Shown piece after piece: positions 32,966 through 41,299 of a stretch of 64,000 nt of DNA. This DNA is from an uncultured Sphingomonadaceae bacterium. Its GTDB lineage: Bacteria > Pseudomonadota > Alphaproteobacteria > Sphingomonadales > Sphingomonadaceae. Position numbers and translations under genes: made by a program. The notes under the pieces were generated by a model that saw nothing but the letters and a program-made list of their open reading frames with translations, was not told where the DNA came from and did no database searches. Every line of letters starts with the position of its first letter. The first letter of the stretch is position 1. The stretch spans positions 992,001 to 1,056,000 of the forward strand of contig CANMQE010000001.1 of NCBI GenBank assembly GCA_947499975.1, in the 5' to 3' direction.

Positions 32966-33133
32966 ATGAGCGGACAGAAAGACCCCACGAAGCCCATCTC
33001 GAACGATGAAAAGTTCAAGCCCAAGAACGTCGCGGCAGACGATGAACATGGCCGCGCCACGCGCAACATGAAGGACGTGCCGCGCGGCAGCGAGGGCGAC
33101 CGACGTCGCTCAGCGCAGAACCGCGTCGACTAG
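32966..33133 (+). CDS. Small charged protein, unknown function
   Basis: 55 aa, highly hydrophilic (rich in Lys, Asp, Arg, Asn; starts MSGQKDPTKPISNDEKF), with no hydrophobic segment, so probably disordered or nucleic-acid associated. It has the strongest Shine-Dalgarno in the area (AAAGGAGAT ending six bases before the ATG), which argues that it is translated. It lies 55 bases after the antiporter gene and converges with alaS. Family not recognised; stress-associated small hydrophilic proteins look similar. Confidence 0.65.
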   Translation: MSGQKDPTKPISNDEKFKPKNVAADDEHGRATRNMKDVPRGSEGDRRRSAQNRVD

Positions 33134-33148
33134 TCCTCAAACTGATTC

Positions 33149-35812
33149 TTAGGCAGCCTTGGTCGCCAGTGCCTCGCGCACGGCGTCCAGGGCTGTATCG
33201 GCTTTATCGCCATCAGGCCCGCCGCCCTGCGCCATATCAGCGCGGCCGCCGCCACCCTTGCCGCCCAGCGCGGCGACCCCGATTTTCACCAATTCCACGG
33301 CGCTGACCCGATCAGTTATATCGTCGGTTACGCCAACCGCAAAAGCGGCCTTGCCGTCGTTCACAGCACAGATCGCAGCAACGCCGCTACCCATGCGCGA
33401 TTTTGCTTCGTCCAGCAGGCCGCGCAATTCCTTCGGGTTCATTCCCTCAAGAACCTGGCCCGAGAACTTCACTCCGCCAACCTCTTCATCGGCCTGCGGA
33501 GCAGAACCGCCGCCGCCCAGAGCAAGCTGCTTCTTCGCTTCCGCAAGTTCGCGTTCCAGCGTCTTACGCTCGTCAATTAAGCTGGCAACGCGGGCATCAA
33601 CCTCGTCGGGCGATGTCTTCAGTTTTGAAGCGACCGACTTTAGAATGTCCTCGCGGTTCACCACCCATTGTCGGGCCGCTTCACCCGTAAGTGCCTCGAT
33701 CCGGCGCACGCCCGAAGATACCGCGGATTCCGAGATGATGCGAAACAGGCCGATGTCGCCCGTCGCCTTCACATGGGTGCCACCGCACAATTCGACGGAG
33801 TAATTGCGACCCGAACCGCTACTGTCGGCGCGGCCCATCGAAAGAACGCGGACCTCGTCGCCGTATTTCTCGCCGAACAGCGCCATTGCACCTGCCTCGA
33901 TCGCGTCATCGGGGCTCATCAACCGCGTTCGCACCTCTTCGTTCGCGCGGATCTCGGCATTCACCTCGGCTTCGATCGCGGAGATTTCGCCAGCGTCGAG
34001 GGGTTTGGGATGAGAAAAGTCGAACCGCAAGCGGTCCTCGGCGACGAGTGAGCCCTTCTGGGTAACGTGCTCGCCCAACTGGTCGCGCAAGGCTGCGTGA
34101 ACAAGGTGGGTTGCCGAATGGTTGGCGCGAATCTTGTCACGGCGCTCGGCATCGATCGAAAGATGGACGGTATCATCGAGCGCAATCGTGCCCGATTTGA
34201 TCTTGCCGTGGTGCGCATGCAGGCGACCGAGCGGCTTCGATGTATCGGACACGGCGATTTCAAGCCGGTGATCGCCGCGGATTGTTCCCGCGTCACCGGT
34301 TTGTCCGCCGCTTTCGCCATAGAACGGCGTCTGGTTCGTCAGCACGATAACGTCCTGACCGCTATCGGCGCTGCGCACTTCCTTGCCGTCCACGATCAGT
34401 GCGACGACCCGGCCTTCGCCTTCCGTCGCGGCGTAGCCGGTGAACTCCGTCGCGCCTTCACGCTCGGCAATGTCAAACCAGTGCTCGCTGTCAGCGGATG
34501 CACCCGATCCCTTCCACGCTGCGCGCGCGGCAGCCTTCTGCGCGGCCATGGCTGCGTCGAAGCCTTCGCGGTCGACGCTCACCCCGCGCGAACGAAGCGC
34601 GTCCTCGGTCAGATCGTAGGGGAAGCCGAAAGTGTCGTAGAGCTTGAAGGCAGTTTCGCCTGCAAGGCTGTCACCTGCACCCAGCGATCCTGCCTCTTCG
34701 TCGAGCAGCCGAAGGCCCTTCTCCAGCGTCTGGCGGAAACGGCTTTCTTCGCGTTCCAGAACTTCGGTGATCAGCGCCAGTGCGCGACCAAGATCGGGAT
34801 AGGCCTGGCCCATCTCGCTCACCAAAGTGGGAACGAGCCGGTGCATCAGGGGCTGGTCTGCACCCAGCAGGTGGGCATGGCGCATGGCCCTGCGCATGAT
34901 ACGGCGAAGCACGTATCCGCGCCCTTCGTTCGATGGCAGCACGCCGTCCGCAATCAGGAAGCTGGTGGAGCGCAAGTGATCGGCAATCACCCGGTGGCTG
35001 GCAAGCGCGTCGCCCTCTGCCCTTGCTCCGACAAAATCCTCACTGGCGGCAATGATGGTCTTGAAGGTGTCTGTTTCGAATACGTTGTGGACGCCCTGCA
35101 AAACGGTCGAAATCCGTTCAAGCCCCATGCCGGTGTCGATGCTGGGGCGCGGCAGGTCCTCGACGATCTCGTCGTCCTGCTGCAGGTGCTGCATGAACAC
35201 CAGATTCCAGATCTCGACGAAGCGATCACCATCCTCCTCGGGCGAGCCCGGGAGGCCACCGGCGACCTCCGGTCCATGATCCCAGAAGATTTCGGAGCAC
35301 GGCCCGCATGGCCCATCCGAACCCATCGCCCAGAAATTGTCCTTCGTCGGAATGCGAATAATACGCTCGTCCGGCAGGCCGGCGATGCGCTTCCACAGGT
35401 CGAAGGCCTCGTCATCAGTGTGGTACACGGTGACTAGGAGACGTTCGGGATCGAGACCGAATTCCTTCGTTACCAGCGTCCATGCCTGCTGGATCGCGCG
35501 CTCCTTGAAATAATCTCCGAAGCTGAAGTTGCCGAGCATCTCGAAAAACGTGAGATGCCGCGCCGTATAACCGACATTGTCCAGATCGTTGTGCTTGCCA
35601 CCAGCCCGAACGCATTTCTGGCTGCTGGTGGCGCGCGGTGCGGGCGGCGTTTCCACGCCGGTAAACACGTTCTTGAAAGGCACCATCCCCGCATTCACGA
35701 ACATCAGCGAGGGATCGTTATACGGCACCAGTGGAGCGGAGGGCACGATCTTGTGCTCGTTGCCAGCAAAGAAATCCAGGAAGGTGCGTCGAATATCGTT
35801 GGTCGAAGTCAT
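33149..35812 (-). CDS. alaS: Alanyl-tRNA synthetase
   Basis: 887 aa, full length. Class II catalytic core at the N-terminus ([55 protein letters not shown]), editing domain with the zinc-type motif [11 protein letters not shown] and the second motif [13 protein letters not shown], and a C-terminal DHHA1 domain ([11 protein letters not shown]). It charges tRNA-Ala and hydrolyses mischarged Ser/Gly-tRNA. It stands alone: 15 bases from the 55-aa gene (convergent) and 49 bases from the upstream methyltransferase gene in the same direction. Confidence 0.96.
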   Translation of the reverse strand: MTSTNDIRRTFLDFFAGNEHKIVPSAPLVPYNDPSLMFVNAGMVPFKNVFTGVETPPAPRATSSQKCVRAGGKHNDLDNVGYTARHLTFFEMLGNFSFGDYFKERAIQQAWTLVTKEFGLDPERLLVTVYHTDDEAFDLWKRIAGLPDERIIRIPTKDNFWAMGSDGPCGPCSEIFWDHGPEVAGGLPGSPEEDGDRFVEIWNLVFMQHLQQDDEIVEDLPRPSIDTGMGLERISTVLQGVHNVFETDTFKTIIAASEDFVGARAEGDALASHRVIADHLRSTSFLIADGVLPSNEGRGYVLRRIMRRAMRHAHLLGADQPLMHRLVPTLVSEMGQAYPDLGRALALITEVLEREESRFRQTLEKGLRLLDEEAGSLGAGDSLAGETAFKLYDTFGFPYDLTEDALRSRGVSVDREGFDAAMAAQKAAARAAWKGSGASADSEHWFDIAEREGATEFTGYAATEGEGRVVALIVDGKEVRSADSGQDVIVLTNQTPFYGESGGQTGDAGTIRGDHRLEIAVSDTSKPLGRLHAHHGKIKSGTIALDDTVHLSIDAERRDKIRANHSATHLVHAALRDQLGEHVTQKGSLVAEDRLRFDFSHPKPLDAGEISAIEAEVNAEIRANEEVRTRLMSPDDAIEAGAMALFGEKYGDEVRVLSMGRADSSGSGRNYSVELCGGTHVKATGDIGLFRIISESAVSSGVRRIEALTGEAARQWVVNREDILKSVASKLKTSPDEVDARVASLIDERKTLERELAEAKKQLALGGGGSAPQADEEVGGVKFSGQVLEGMNPKELRGLLDEAKSRMGSGVAAICAVNDGKAAFAVGVTDDITDRVSAVELVKIGVAALGGKGGGGRADMAQGGGPDGDKADTALDAVREALATKAA

Positions 35813-35861
35813 GCAGGCGAATTAGGCCGTTAAATGCGCCTCGGCAAGCCGCCTCTCTCGA

Positions 35862-36689
35862 CTAACCGCCCTTCTTTGCCGTGACGATCCATGCTGAGGC
35901 TGGAAGCGCCACCAATCCATCCTGTTCCCTGCGCTCGCAAAGCTGACGAACGCGCGCGAGGAAGCGGGCTCTGGCATCGGGCTCCATCTCTGACGTTGCG
36001 CGCGCTGCGGGCCCCACTCGGCAGAAATATGTAATGGCATCCTCCACGGCATCCTGCCCGGAGCCGGCGATCATCGGGAAGTCGAACCGCTCGAACTCGA
36101 TGGCCGTCCAACCGCCTGATTGCAGGAGGTCGCGAACGTGTCCTTCCTCGGCAAAGGCGAAGGGACCGGGTGCGTGGGGTTCCGAAAGATGTGGCGGTTG
36201 GGGCAGGAGGCGGGAGACTTCGGTGAAGAACGGGTTGTCGGCCAGATCGCGGAAACAGGAAAACATGAGCGACGCGCCCTGGGCCCCCTGGCGCGAAAGG
36301 TTGGCGAATGCAGCGGGTGGATCATCGAAGAACATCACCCCGTGGCGCGAGACGACGAGGTCTGGCGCGACGCGTTCCTCGGCGACCCACTCTGTCGCAT
36401 CGGCCAGCACGAACTCGCAGTTGGCGAGATGTTCGCCCCGTTCCCGTGCGACGGCGATCAACTGGGGCGAGACATCGACGCCGGTAACCTGAACCTCGCG
36501 CCTGCCACGTGCGGTTGCGAGGGAGAGCTCGCCTGCGCCGCAACCCACATCCAGCATCCGGCGGAAGGTGAACTCCCGCATGCGCTGGAGCAGGCGTTCG
36601 GTGAGCAACGTGAAGCTGCGATCCGTGCGGCGCCATTCCGCGGCCCAGGTTTCACCGGTGCGGCCCTGCCATTCGTTTGTGTCGACCAA
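35862..36689 (-). CDS. Class I SAM-dependent methyltransferase
   Basis: 275 aa, cytoplasmic. The SAM-binding motif is MLDVGCGAGELSLATA (about residue 40), followed by VTGVDVSPQLIAVARERG and DLVVSRHGVMFFDDPPAAF, the ordering of UbiE/MenG-like enzymes. The N-terminus (NEWQGRTGETWAAEWRRTDRSF) resembles methyltransferases of sphingomonads that are annotated only as class I. Substrate unknown. It is transcribed in the same direction as alaS and recA but is separated from recA by 211 bases holding a strong hairpin. Confidence 0.85.
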   Translation of the reverse strand: MVDTNEWQGRTGETWAAEWRRTDRSFTLLTERLLQRMREFTFRRMLDVGCGAGELSLATARGRREVQVTGVDVSPQLIAVARERGEHLANCEFVLADATEWVAEERVAPDLVVSRHGVMFFDDPPAAFANLSRQGAQGASLMFSCFRDLADNPFFTEVSRLLPQPPHLSEPHAPGPFAFAEEGHVRDLLQSGGWTAIEFERFDFPMIAGSGQDAVEDAITYFCRVGPAARATSEMEPDARARFLARVRQLCERREQDGLVALPASAWIVTAKKGG

Positions 36690-36764
36690 ATTCGATTACC
36701 CCCCGGCGCCGTGGTCATCCATCTTGCGCCATGGGTCAACATACATCTACTTTTACGCGAAGAA

Positions 36765-36803
36765 GCCGGCGGCGGTGGAACAAGAGATCCACCTGCCGCC
36801 GGC
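36765..36803 (-). terminator. Strong hairpin downstream of recA, probable terminator
   Basis: 15-bp stem with one bulged base: GCCGGCGGC + GGTGGA paired with TCCACC + GCCGCCGGC, loop ACAAGAGA. On the minus strand it lies about 100 bases past the recA stop and is followed by TTCTTC, not a clean T run, so termination efficiency is uncertain. It is the only notable structure in the 211-base gap 36690-36900. Confidence 0.5.
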
Positions 36804-36900
36804 TCCGGTTTCGCAAGGCCTGCTCGGGTTCTGGTGCGCCGCTAATGTGGAACACCTGGAACACGGTCCTGGAGGTAAAACTCCGCGGCCTTCTTGAGGA

Positions 36901-37968
36901 TCAGTCTTCGGGTTCCGCGTCCGGGCCCGTCATCATCTCCTCGGCGACTTCGTCGGTCTTGCTGCGGATGGCAGCTTCCAACTTGTCGCAAACTTCGGCG
37001 TTTTCCTTGAGGAATTTCTTGGCGTTCTCGCGGCCCTGGCCGATGCGCACGCTGTCATAGCTGAACCAGGAACCGGACTTCTCAACGATGCCGGCCTTGA
37101 CGCCTAGATCGAGAATTTCGCCGATCTTCGAGATCCCCTCGCCATACATTATGTCGAACTCGACCTGCTTGAACGGCGGGGCCACCTTGTTCTTCACCAC
37201 TTTCACGCGCGTGGAGTTGCCGATCACCTCGTCCCGATCCTTGATCTGGCCCGTGCGGCGGATGTCGAGGCGAACAGAAGCGTAGAACTTAAGCGCGTTG
37301 CCGCCCGTCGTCGTCTCGGGATTGCCGTACATCACGCCGATCTTCATGCGCAGCTGGTTGATGAAGATCACCATGCACTTCGAACGGTTGATGGAACCGG
37401 TCAGCTTGCGCAGCGACTGGCTCATCAAACGGGCCTGCAGGCCGACGTGGCTGTCGCCCATCTCGCCCTCGATCTCTGCACGGGGCACGAGAGCAGCGAC
37501 CGAATCGACCACCAGCACGTCAATCGCGTTGGAGCGAACCAGCGTATCGGTGATTTCCAGCGCCTGTTCGCCGGTGTCGGGCTGCGAGACGATCAATTCG
37601 TCGATATCGACGCCCAGCTTGCGCGCATAGACGGGATCAAGAGCATGTTCGGCATCGATGAAGGCCACGGTGCCGCCGGCCTTCTGCGCCTCTGCCAGCA
37701 CATGCAGCGCCAGCGTGGTCTTGCCCGAACTTTCCGGCCCGTAGACCTCGATCACGCGCCCCTTGGGCAGGCCGCCGATACCGAGCGCGATATCGAGCCC
37801 CAGCGAGCCGGTGGAGATCGATTCCACATTCATCGTCTCTTTCGAGCCGAGCTTCATGGCCGAGCCTTTTCCGAAGGCCCGGTCGATCTGCGACAGTGCG
37901 GCGTCCAGCGCCTTTTGACGGTCCACGTTGCTTTCCTTTTCAACAAGCTTGAGATTTGCACTTGCCAT
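36901..37968 (-). CDS. recA: Recombinase RecA
   Basis: 355 aa. Walker [10 protein letters not shown] at residues 77-85, the L1/L2 DNA-binding loops ([34 protein letters not shown]) and the acidic C-terminal tail are intact. It catalyses homologous strand exchange and activates LexA self-cleavage. GGAGG lies seven bases before the ATG. A LexA box is located 76-90 bases upstream, so autoregulated SOS control is expected. Next to it are the two DUF4139 genes, transcribed the same way but upstream. Confidence 0.97.
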   Translation of the reverse strand: MASANLKLVEKESNVDRQKALDAALSQIDRAFGKGSAMKLGSKETMNVESISTGSLGLDIALGIGGLPKGRVIEVYGPESSGKTTLALHVLAEAQKAGGTVAFIDAEHALDPVYARKLGVDIDELIVSQPDTGEQALEITDTLVRSNAIDVLVVDSVAALVPRAEIEGEMGDSHVGLQARLMSQSLRKLTGSINRSKCMVIFINQLRMKIGVMYGNPETTTGGNALKFYASVRLDIRRTGQIKDRDEVIGNSTRVKVVKNKVAPPFKQVEFDIMYGEGISKIGEILDLGVKAGIVEKSGSWFSYDSVRIGQGRENAKKFLKENAEVCDKLEAAIRSKTDEVAEEMMTGPDAEPED

Positions 37969-38020
37969 GACATGGCCTCCGTCAGTTCGCTAGGGTCGTG
38001 TTCAACTCTTCAACGACTGT

Positions 38021-38058
38021 GATGTACCCACTTTGTTCCATAAGAACAAGAGTGGAAC
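38021..38058 (-). promoter_or_regulatory. recA promoter with LexA (SOS) box
   Basis: On the minus strand GTTCCACTCTTGTTC (38044-38058) is a perfect GTTC-N7-GTTC alphaproteobacterial LexA box. Its second half overlaps a possible -35 TTGTTC (38044-38049), 17 bases from a possible -10 TACATC (38021-38026). LexA binding would block the -35 region. Confidence 0.8.
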
Positions 38059-38112
38059 AAAATTTTTGTTGGATTACGCGCGAGATTGGCGGATTTGCAG
38101 GGGAAACCGTGG

Positions 38113-39723
38113 TTATCCAGCCACTTTTTCTACTCGCCAGTCGAGCGAGCGTGTTCCGTTTGCCGGAACATCCACAAGGATAATTCGCTGCCCGTTGCGT
38201 CCGCTATCGCGAATGTCGCTCAGCCGCCATTGCGATGCTGGCCCCAGTTGCAATCGCAGCGTGATATCGTGCGGGTTGGCGTTGGTGATCGTGGCGCTGG
38301 CATCGAACCGGTCAGCCGCCTTGCCACCGCCATCTTCGCCATCGTCGTCACGCCGGAACTCGCAGCCGACGAAAACCTGCGAGGAGGCGCCGAGCATCAG
38401 TTCCACGTCCTGCCCCGACGCGTAATCGCGCAAGGTTTCTTCCGCCACCAGCAATTCCCCGCGCGGTCCGCGTTCGAACACGGTCACCGCGCCGGTGGGC
38501 AAGGCCACGCCGAGGCCGTGCTCCTTGTCATTCACCGTTTCCAGCAGCATCCGGGCAGGCACGGCCTCCCCTTCCCCCCTCCAGGGCGAGCAATCCGCCT
38601 CGTAGGCAAGCGTGCCCTCCACATCTTCCTGCCGCAGGAAGGCGACCTGCTTCAGCCCCTGCGCGTTCACATTCACCGGCACCGGAACACGGTAAAGCTT
38701 CAGATCACCCAGATCCTCTTCCACGGCAACAACAGGCGCTGGCGCCGACATGAGTTCGGAACTCACCCGCGCACCCGTCACCACAATCGTATCAGCTTCC
38801 ATCATCATCGCCGGCGGCGGCGGCGGGGGCGGCGGGGGAACATTGTTCCAGCCAGGCGATCCGGCCGCCGTGCTGCCGATGGGATAACATGTCAGGCGCA
38901 GCGGCTTCGCGGTCGGAGGATCGGCAAGACCCCGCAGATCGCTGGTGATGTTGAGCGTGCCCGCCACGGCCATCAGTTCGGCGTCGGGGAAGCTCTGACC
39001 ATTGTCATTAAGGATGGTGAGCCAGCTTACGAGATCGAAGCGCACGTCCGCAGCATCGCGGCCTTCGTGCAAGGTGGCGACATAGCTGGCCTCCCAATCG
39101 AAGCCCCAGGCGAGATAGGACAGGGTGACGGTGTAGGTGCCGCCGGCCCGGTCGCGCGTATCGATGGAGAATACAGGCTCGGCAGACAGTCCATCAGGCA
39201 CGCCGTCGAAAGTCAGCCGTTCCGGCAGGCCGGAGCATCGCACGGCCTCGAAACCCGCCTGGGTCTGCAACACCAGCCCGCCATCGGCGCGCGTCCTGAC
39301 GATGGCGCTTTCACTCGCCGCCTCCCCCGTGCCGGGATTGGTGCGGGTGATAGTGACCCTGTTGCCCAATGTGCCATCCACCAGCGATGCGGGGCTGAGC
39401 AGAGCGGCGTTGCGGTTCTTCTCGATCGTGCCGCCCGGCAGCCCGGTAACGATGGCGGACACGGAGACCATGCCTTCCGCCACGCCTTCAAAGCGGATGC
39501 GCGATTCGCCCGGCGGCAGCGTGACCGTGCGGGTCTCGCTGATCATCGCGAAGCCCTGTGGCCAATCGGTATTCATCGCGGCGTTGATGTCGCGGTTCGG
39601 GTCTCGATAGACGGTGACGGCGAGGCTTTCAGGCTCCGATGCCTCCACCACGGCGCGGTCCTGCGCCGCGGCAGGCACGCTCAGGGCCAGCAGCGGAAGG
39701 AGAAGAAGGGCCGGACGGGCCAT
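38113..39723 (-). CDS. DUF4139 domain-containing secreted protein with polyproline/TonB-box-like insert
   Basis: 536 aa with a signal peptide (ALLLLPLLALSVPAAAQ). DUF4139 core: the N-terminal half contains TRTNPGTGEAASESAIV and GFDWEASYVATL; the C-terminal half contains LYRVPVPVNVNAQGLKQVAFL and ends VPANGTRSLDWRVEKV. Residues 296-304 are nine consecutive Pro, then Met residues, then ADTIVVTGARV (310-320), which looks like the TonB-box/start segment of TonB-dependent receptors. The domain is of unknown function. A paralogue lies immediately upstream, 12 bases away, so the two form an operon. Confidence 0.85.
   Translation of the reverse strand: MARPALLLLPLLALSVPAAAQDRAVVEASEPESLAVTVYRDPNRDINAAMNTDWPQGFAMISETRTVTLPPGESRIRFEGVAEGMVSVSAIVTGLPGGTIEKNRNAALLSPASLVDGTLGNRVTITRTNPGTGEAASESAIVRTRADGGLVLQTQAGFEAVRCSGLPERLTFDGVPDGLSAEPVFSIDTRDRAGGTYTVTLSYLAWGFDWEASYVATLHEGRDAADVRFDLVSWLTILNDNGQSFPDAELMAVAGTLNITSDLRGLADPPTAKPLRLTCYPIGSTAAGSPGWNNVPPPPPPPPPAMMMEADTIVVTGARVSSELMSAPAPVVAVEEDLGDLKLYRVPVPVNVNAQGLKQVAFLRQEDVEGTLAYEADCSPWRGEGEAVPARMLLETVNDKEHGLGVALPTGAVTVFERGPRGELLVAEETLRDYASGQDVELMLGASSQVFVGCEFRRDDDGEDGGGKAADRFDASATITNANPHDITLRLQLGPASQWRLSDIRDSGRNGQRIILVDVPANGTRSLDWRVEKVAG
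38812..38840 (-). repeat. G/C-rich polyproline-coding tract
   Basis: Run of nine CCN codons (CCG/CCC) coding Pro296-304 of the DUF4139 protein, seen on the plus strand as repeated GGC/GGG. Polyproline translation normally needs EF-P, and such a tract may slip during replication. Confidence 0.7.
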
Positions 39724-39735
39724 CTCTTGCCGCCC

Positions 39736-41214
39736 CTAGAACCGTGTCTCGTACGTCACGCGCACCACGCGTTCGCCGTTGGCGGGCACGGTTACGCGGT
39801 AGAGCCGATTGCCGAGATTGAGCGATTCGCCCTCCACATCCTCGCTCACGATGCGGTAATCCCTGCCCCACCAGTAGCGGTCCAGCCCGCTCTGCGTGAG
39901 TTCGACCACCACCGGCTCCGGCTTGGCATTGGTGAAGGTATAGCGCATCGTGGTGCGATAGTGCTGCACCGCGCGGTCTACTTCCACCTCGCGCACCACT
40001 TCGCCATCCTCGATCACGCGGTAGCGCGCCGTCCGCTCGTATTCGGCAGCGGTGATACGTTCCCGGCTTTCCACCTCCGCCTGGGTAAAGATATCGAAGG
40101 CATCGCCCGTACGCAGCGAAAGCGTGCTGCCCATGGGGGTATGGCCGATGCCGTTTTCGCCGATGAATTGCGGATTGCCCTGCGCATCGCGCTGGTAGAA
40201 CCGCACGGTGCCCGCAGGCAGCGCGTCGCCCAGCCCGCCCTCGCGACTGGAATTGAAGCTGATGGCGGTGGAAACGGGCGACGGGTTTTCCTGGTTGGTC
40301 AGCCAGCTTACCCCGGCCGTGTAGACGCGGCGCGCGGGCACGCCCTGCACGTCGAGGAAATTTACCTGCTTGGTCTGCGCATTTGCGATCGTGGTGCGGC
40401 CCTCGATAGGGTAGAGATAGAAATCGCCCAGCCGCTCCCGGTCAGCGGTCTGCGTGCCGGGGCGCACCATGTCACGTCGGGGCTGGGAATATCCGCCGCG
40501 CCCGCTCGGGTCGCCTGCCACCAGCAGCGTATCGGCATCGAAAAAGGTCGTGCCGGTGTTGTTCGTCAGCGTGACCCAGCCCTGCATGTCGACCGTGCCC
40601 TCCCCTTCGTGGAACAGGGCGACGTAATCGGCCGTCCAGCCCAGTCCAGGGGTCAGATAGCGGATGCTGGCATCGCGCGCGCCGCTGCGGCTGGAATTGA
40701 GCGTGACGGAAAGCGTGGGCCGCGCGCGCAGGTTTGGCGGCACCTCGTCGAACACCACGCGCACGGGCAGGCCATCGTCGCGCAGCACCTCGATCCGGTC
40801 ACCGATGCGCACGACGACGCCGCCGGCCGTGGACAGCACCTCGGCGCGCTCTCGCGTTTCGGTTCCGGTGGCAGGATTGGTGCGGATCAGGGTAACGGTC
40901 TGGCCGATGGCCTTTTCCATCAGCTTGGTGGGGGTCAGCAGGTCGAAATCGAAATTCTGCTCAACAATCGCGGTATCCTGCGCCGCGAAGCTGAGCGTGG
41001 CGGGGCGGATCTGGGCAGAGACGTCGGGAAATTCTATCCGCGTTGTGCCGCGCGCGATATCGAGACGGCGCACGTCTTCCACCATCGACTGGCCGTTCTG
41101 GTAGATGGTGACGGCAACATCGCCCTGAGCGCTTTCCTGGCTATCCTGGGCCAGGGCCGGCAAAGCCAGCGCGGCGGTGGCGAGCAGCGTGGCGGCAGTC
41201 TTGCGAAACGTCAT
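39736..41214 (-). CDS. DUF4139 domain-containing secreted protein
   Basis: 492 aa, paralogue of the following gene and encoded 12 bases upstream of it. Signal peptide MTFRKTAATLLATAALALPA with cleavage near ALAQ. Core features are LIRTNPATGTETRERAEV, GLGWTADYVALFHEGEG and a C-terminal immunoglobulin-like part (VVELTQSGLDRYWWG, VTVPANGERVVRVTYETRF). No polyproline or TonB-box-like insert is present, in contrast to its paralogue. Probably periplasmic or outer-membrane associated; the role is unknown. Relatives are annotated as MuiA-type mucoidy inhibitors in some bacteria, which I cannot confirm here. Confidence 0.85.
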   Translation of the reverse strand: MTFRKTAATLLATAALALPALAQDSQESAQGDVAVTIYQNGQSMVEDVRRLDIARGTTRIEFPDVSAQIRPATLSFAAQDTAIVEQNFDFDLLTPTKLMEKAIGQTVTLIRTNPATGTETRERAEVLSTAGGVVVRIGDRIEVLRDDGLPVRVVFDEVPPNLRARPTLSVTLNSSRSGARDASIRYLTPGLGWTADYVALFHEGEGTVDMQGWVTLTNNTGTTFFDADTLLVAGDPSGRGGYSQPRRDMVRPGTQTADRERLGDFYLYPIEGRTTIANAQTKQVNFLDVQGVPARRVYTAGVSWLTNQENPSPVSTAISFNSSREGGLGDALPAGTVRFYQRDAQGNPQFIGENGIGHTPMGSTLSLRTGDAFDIFTQAEVESRERITAAEYERTARYRVIEDGEVVREVEVDRAVQHYRTTMRYTFTNAKPEPVVVELTQSGLDRYWWGRDYRIVSEDVEGESLNLGNRLYRVTVPANGERVVRVTYETRF

Positions 41215-41299
41215 GAAAGTCCCTCCCGTTCAGCCATGATATAAGGTTTCATAGCCTGTATCACCGATGAATGCCCCATCCATGGCGAGCAGGGGGATG

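Noticed and set aside
36850..36862. GAAC-N5-GAAC downstream of recA, similar to a LexA site
   Set aside because: Spacer is five, not seven, so it does not fit the alphaproteobacterial LexA box, and it lies after the gene.
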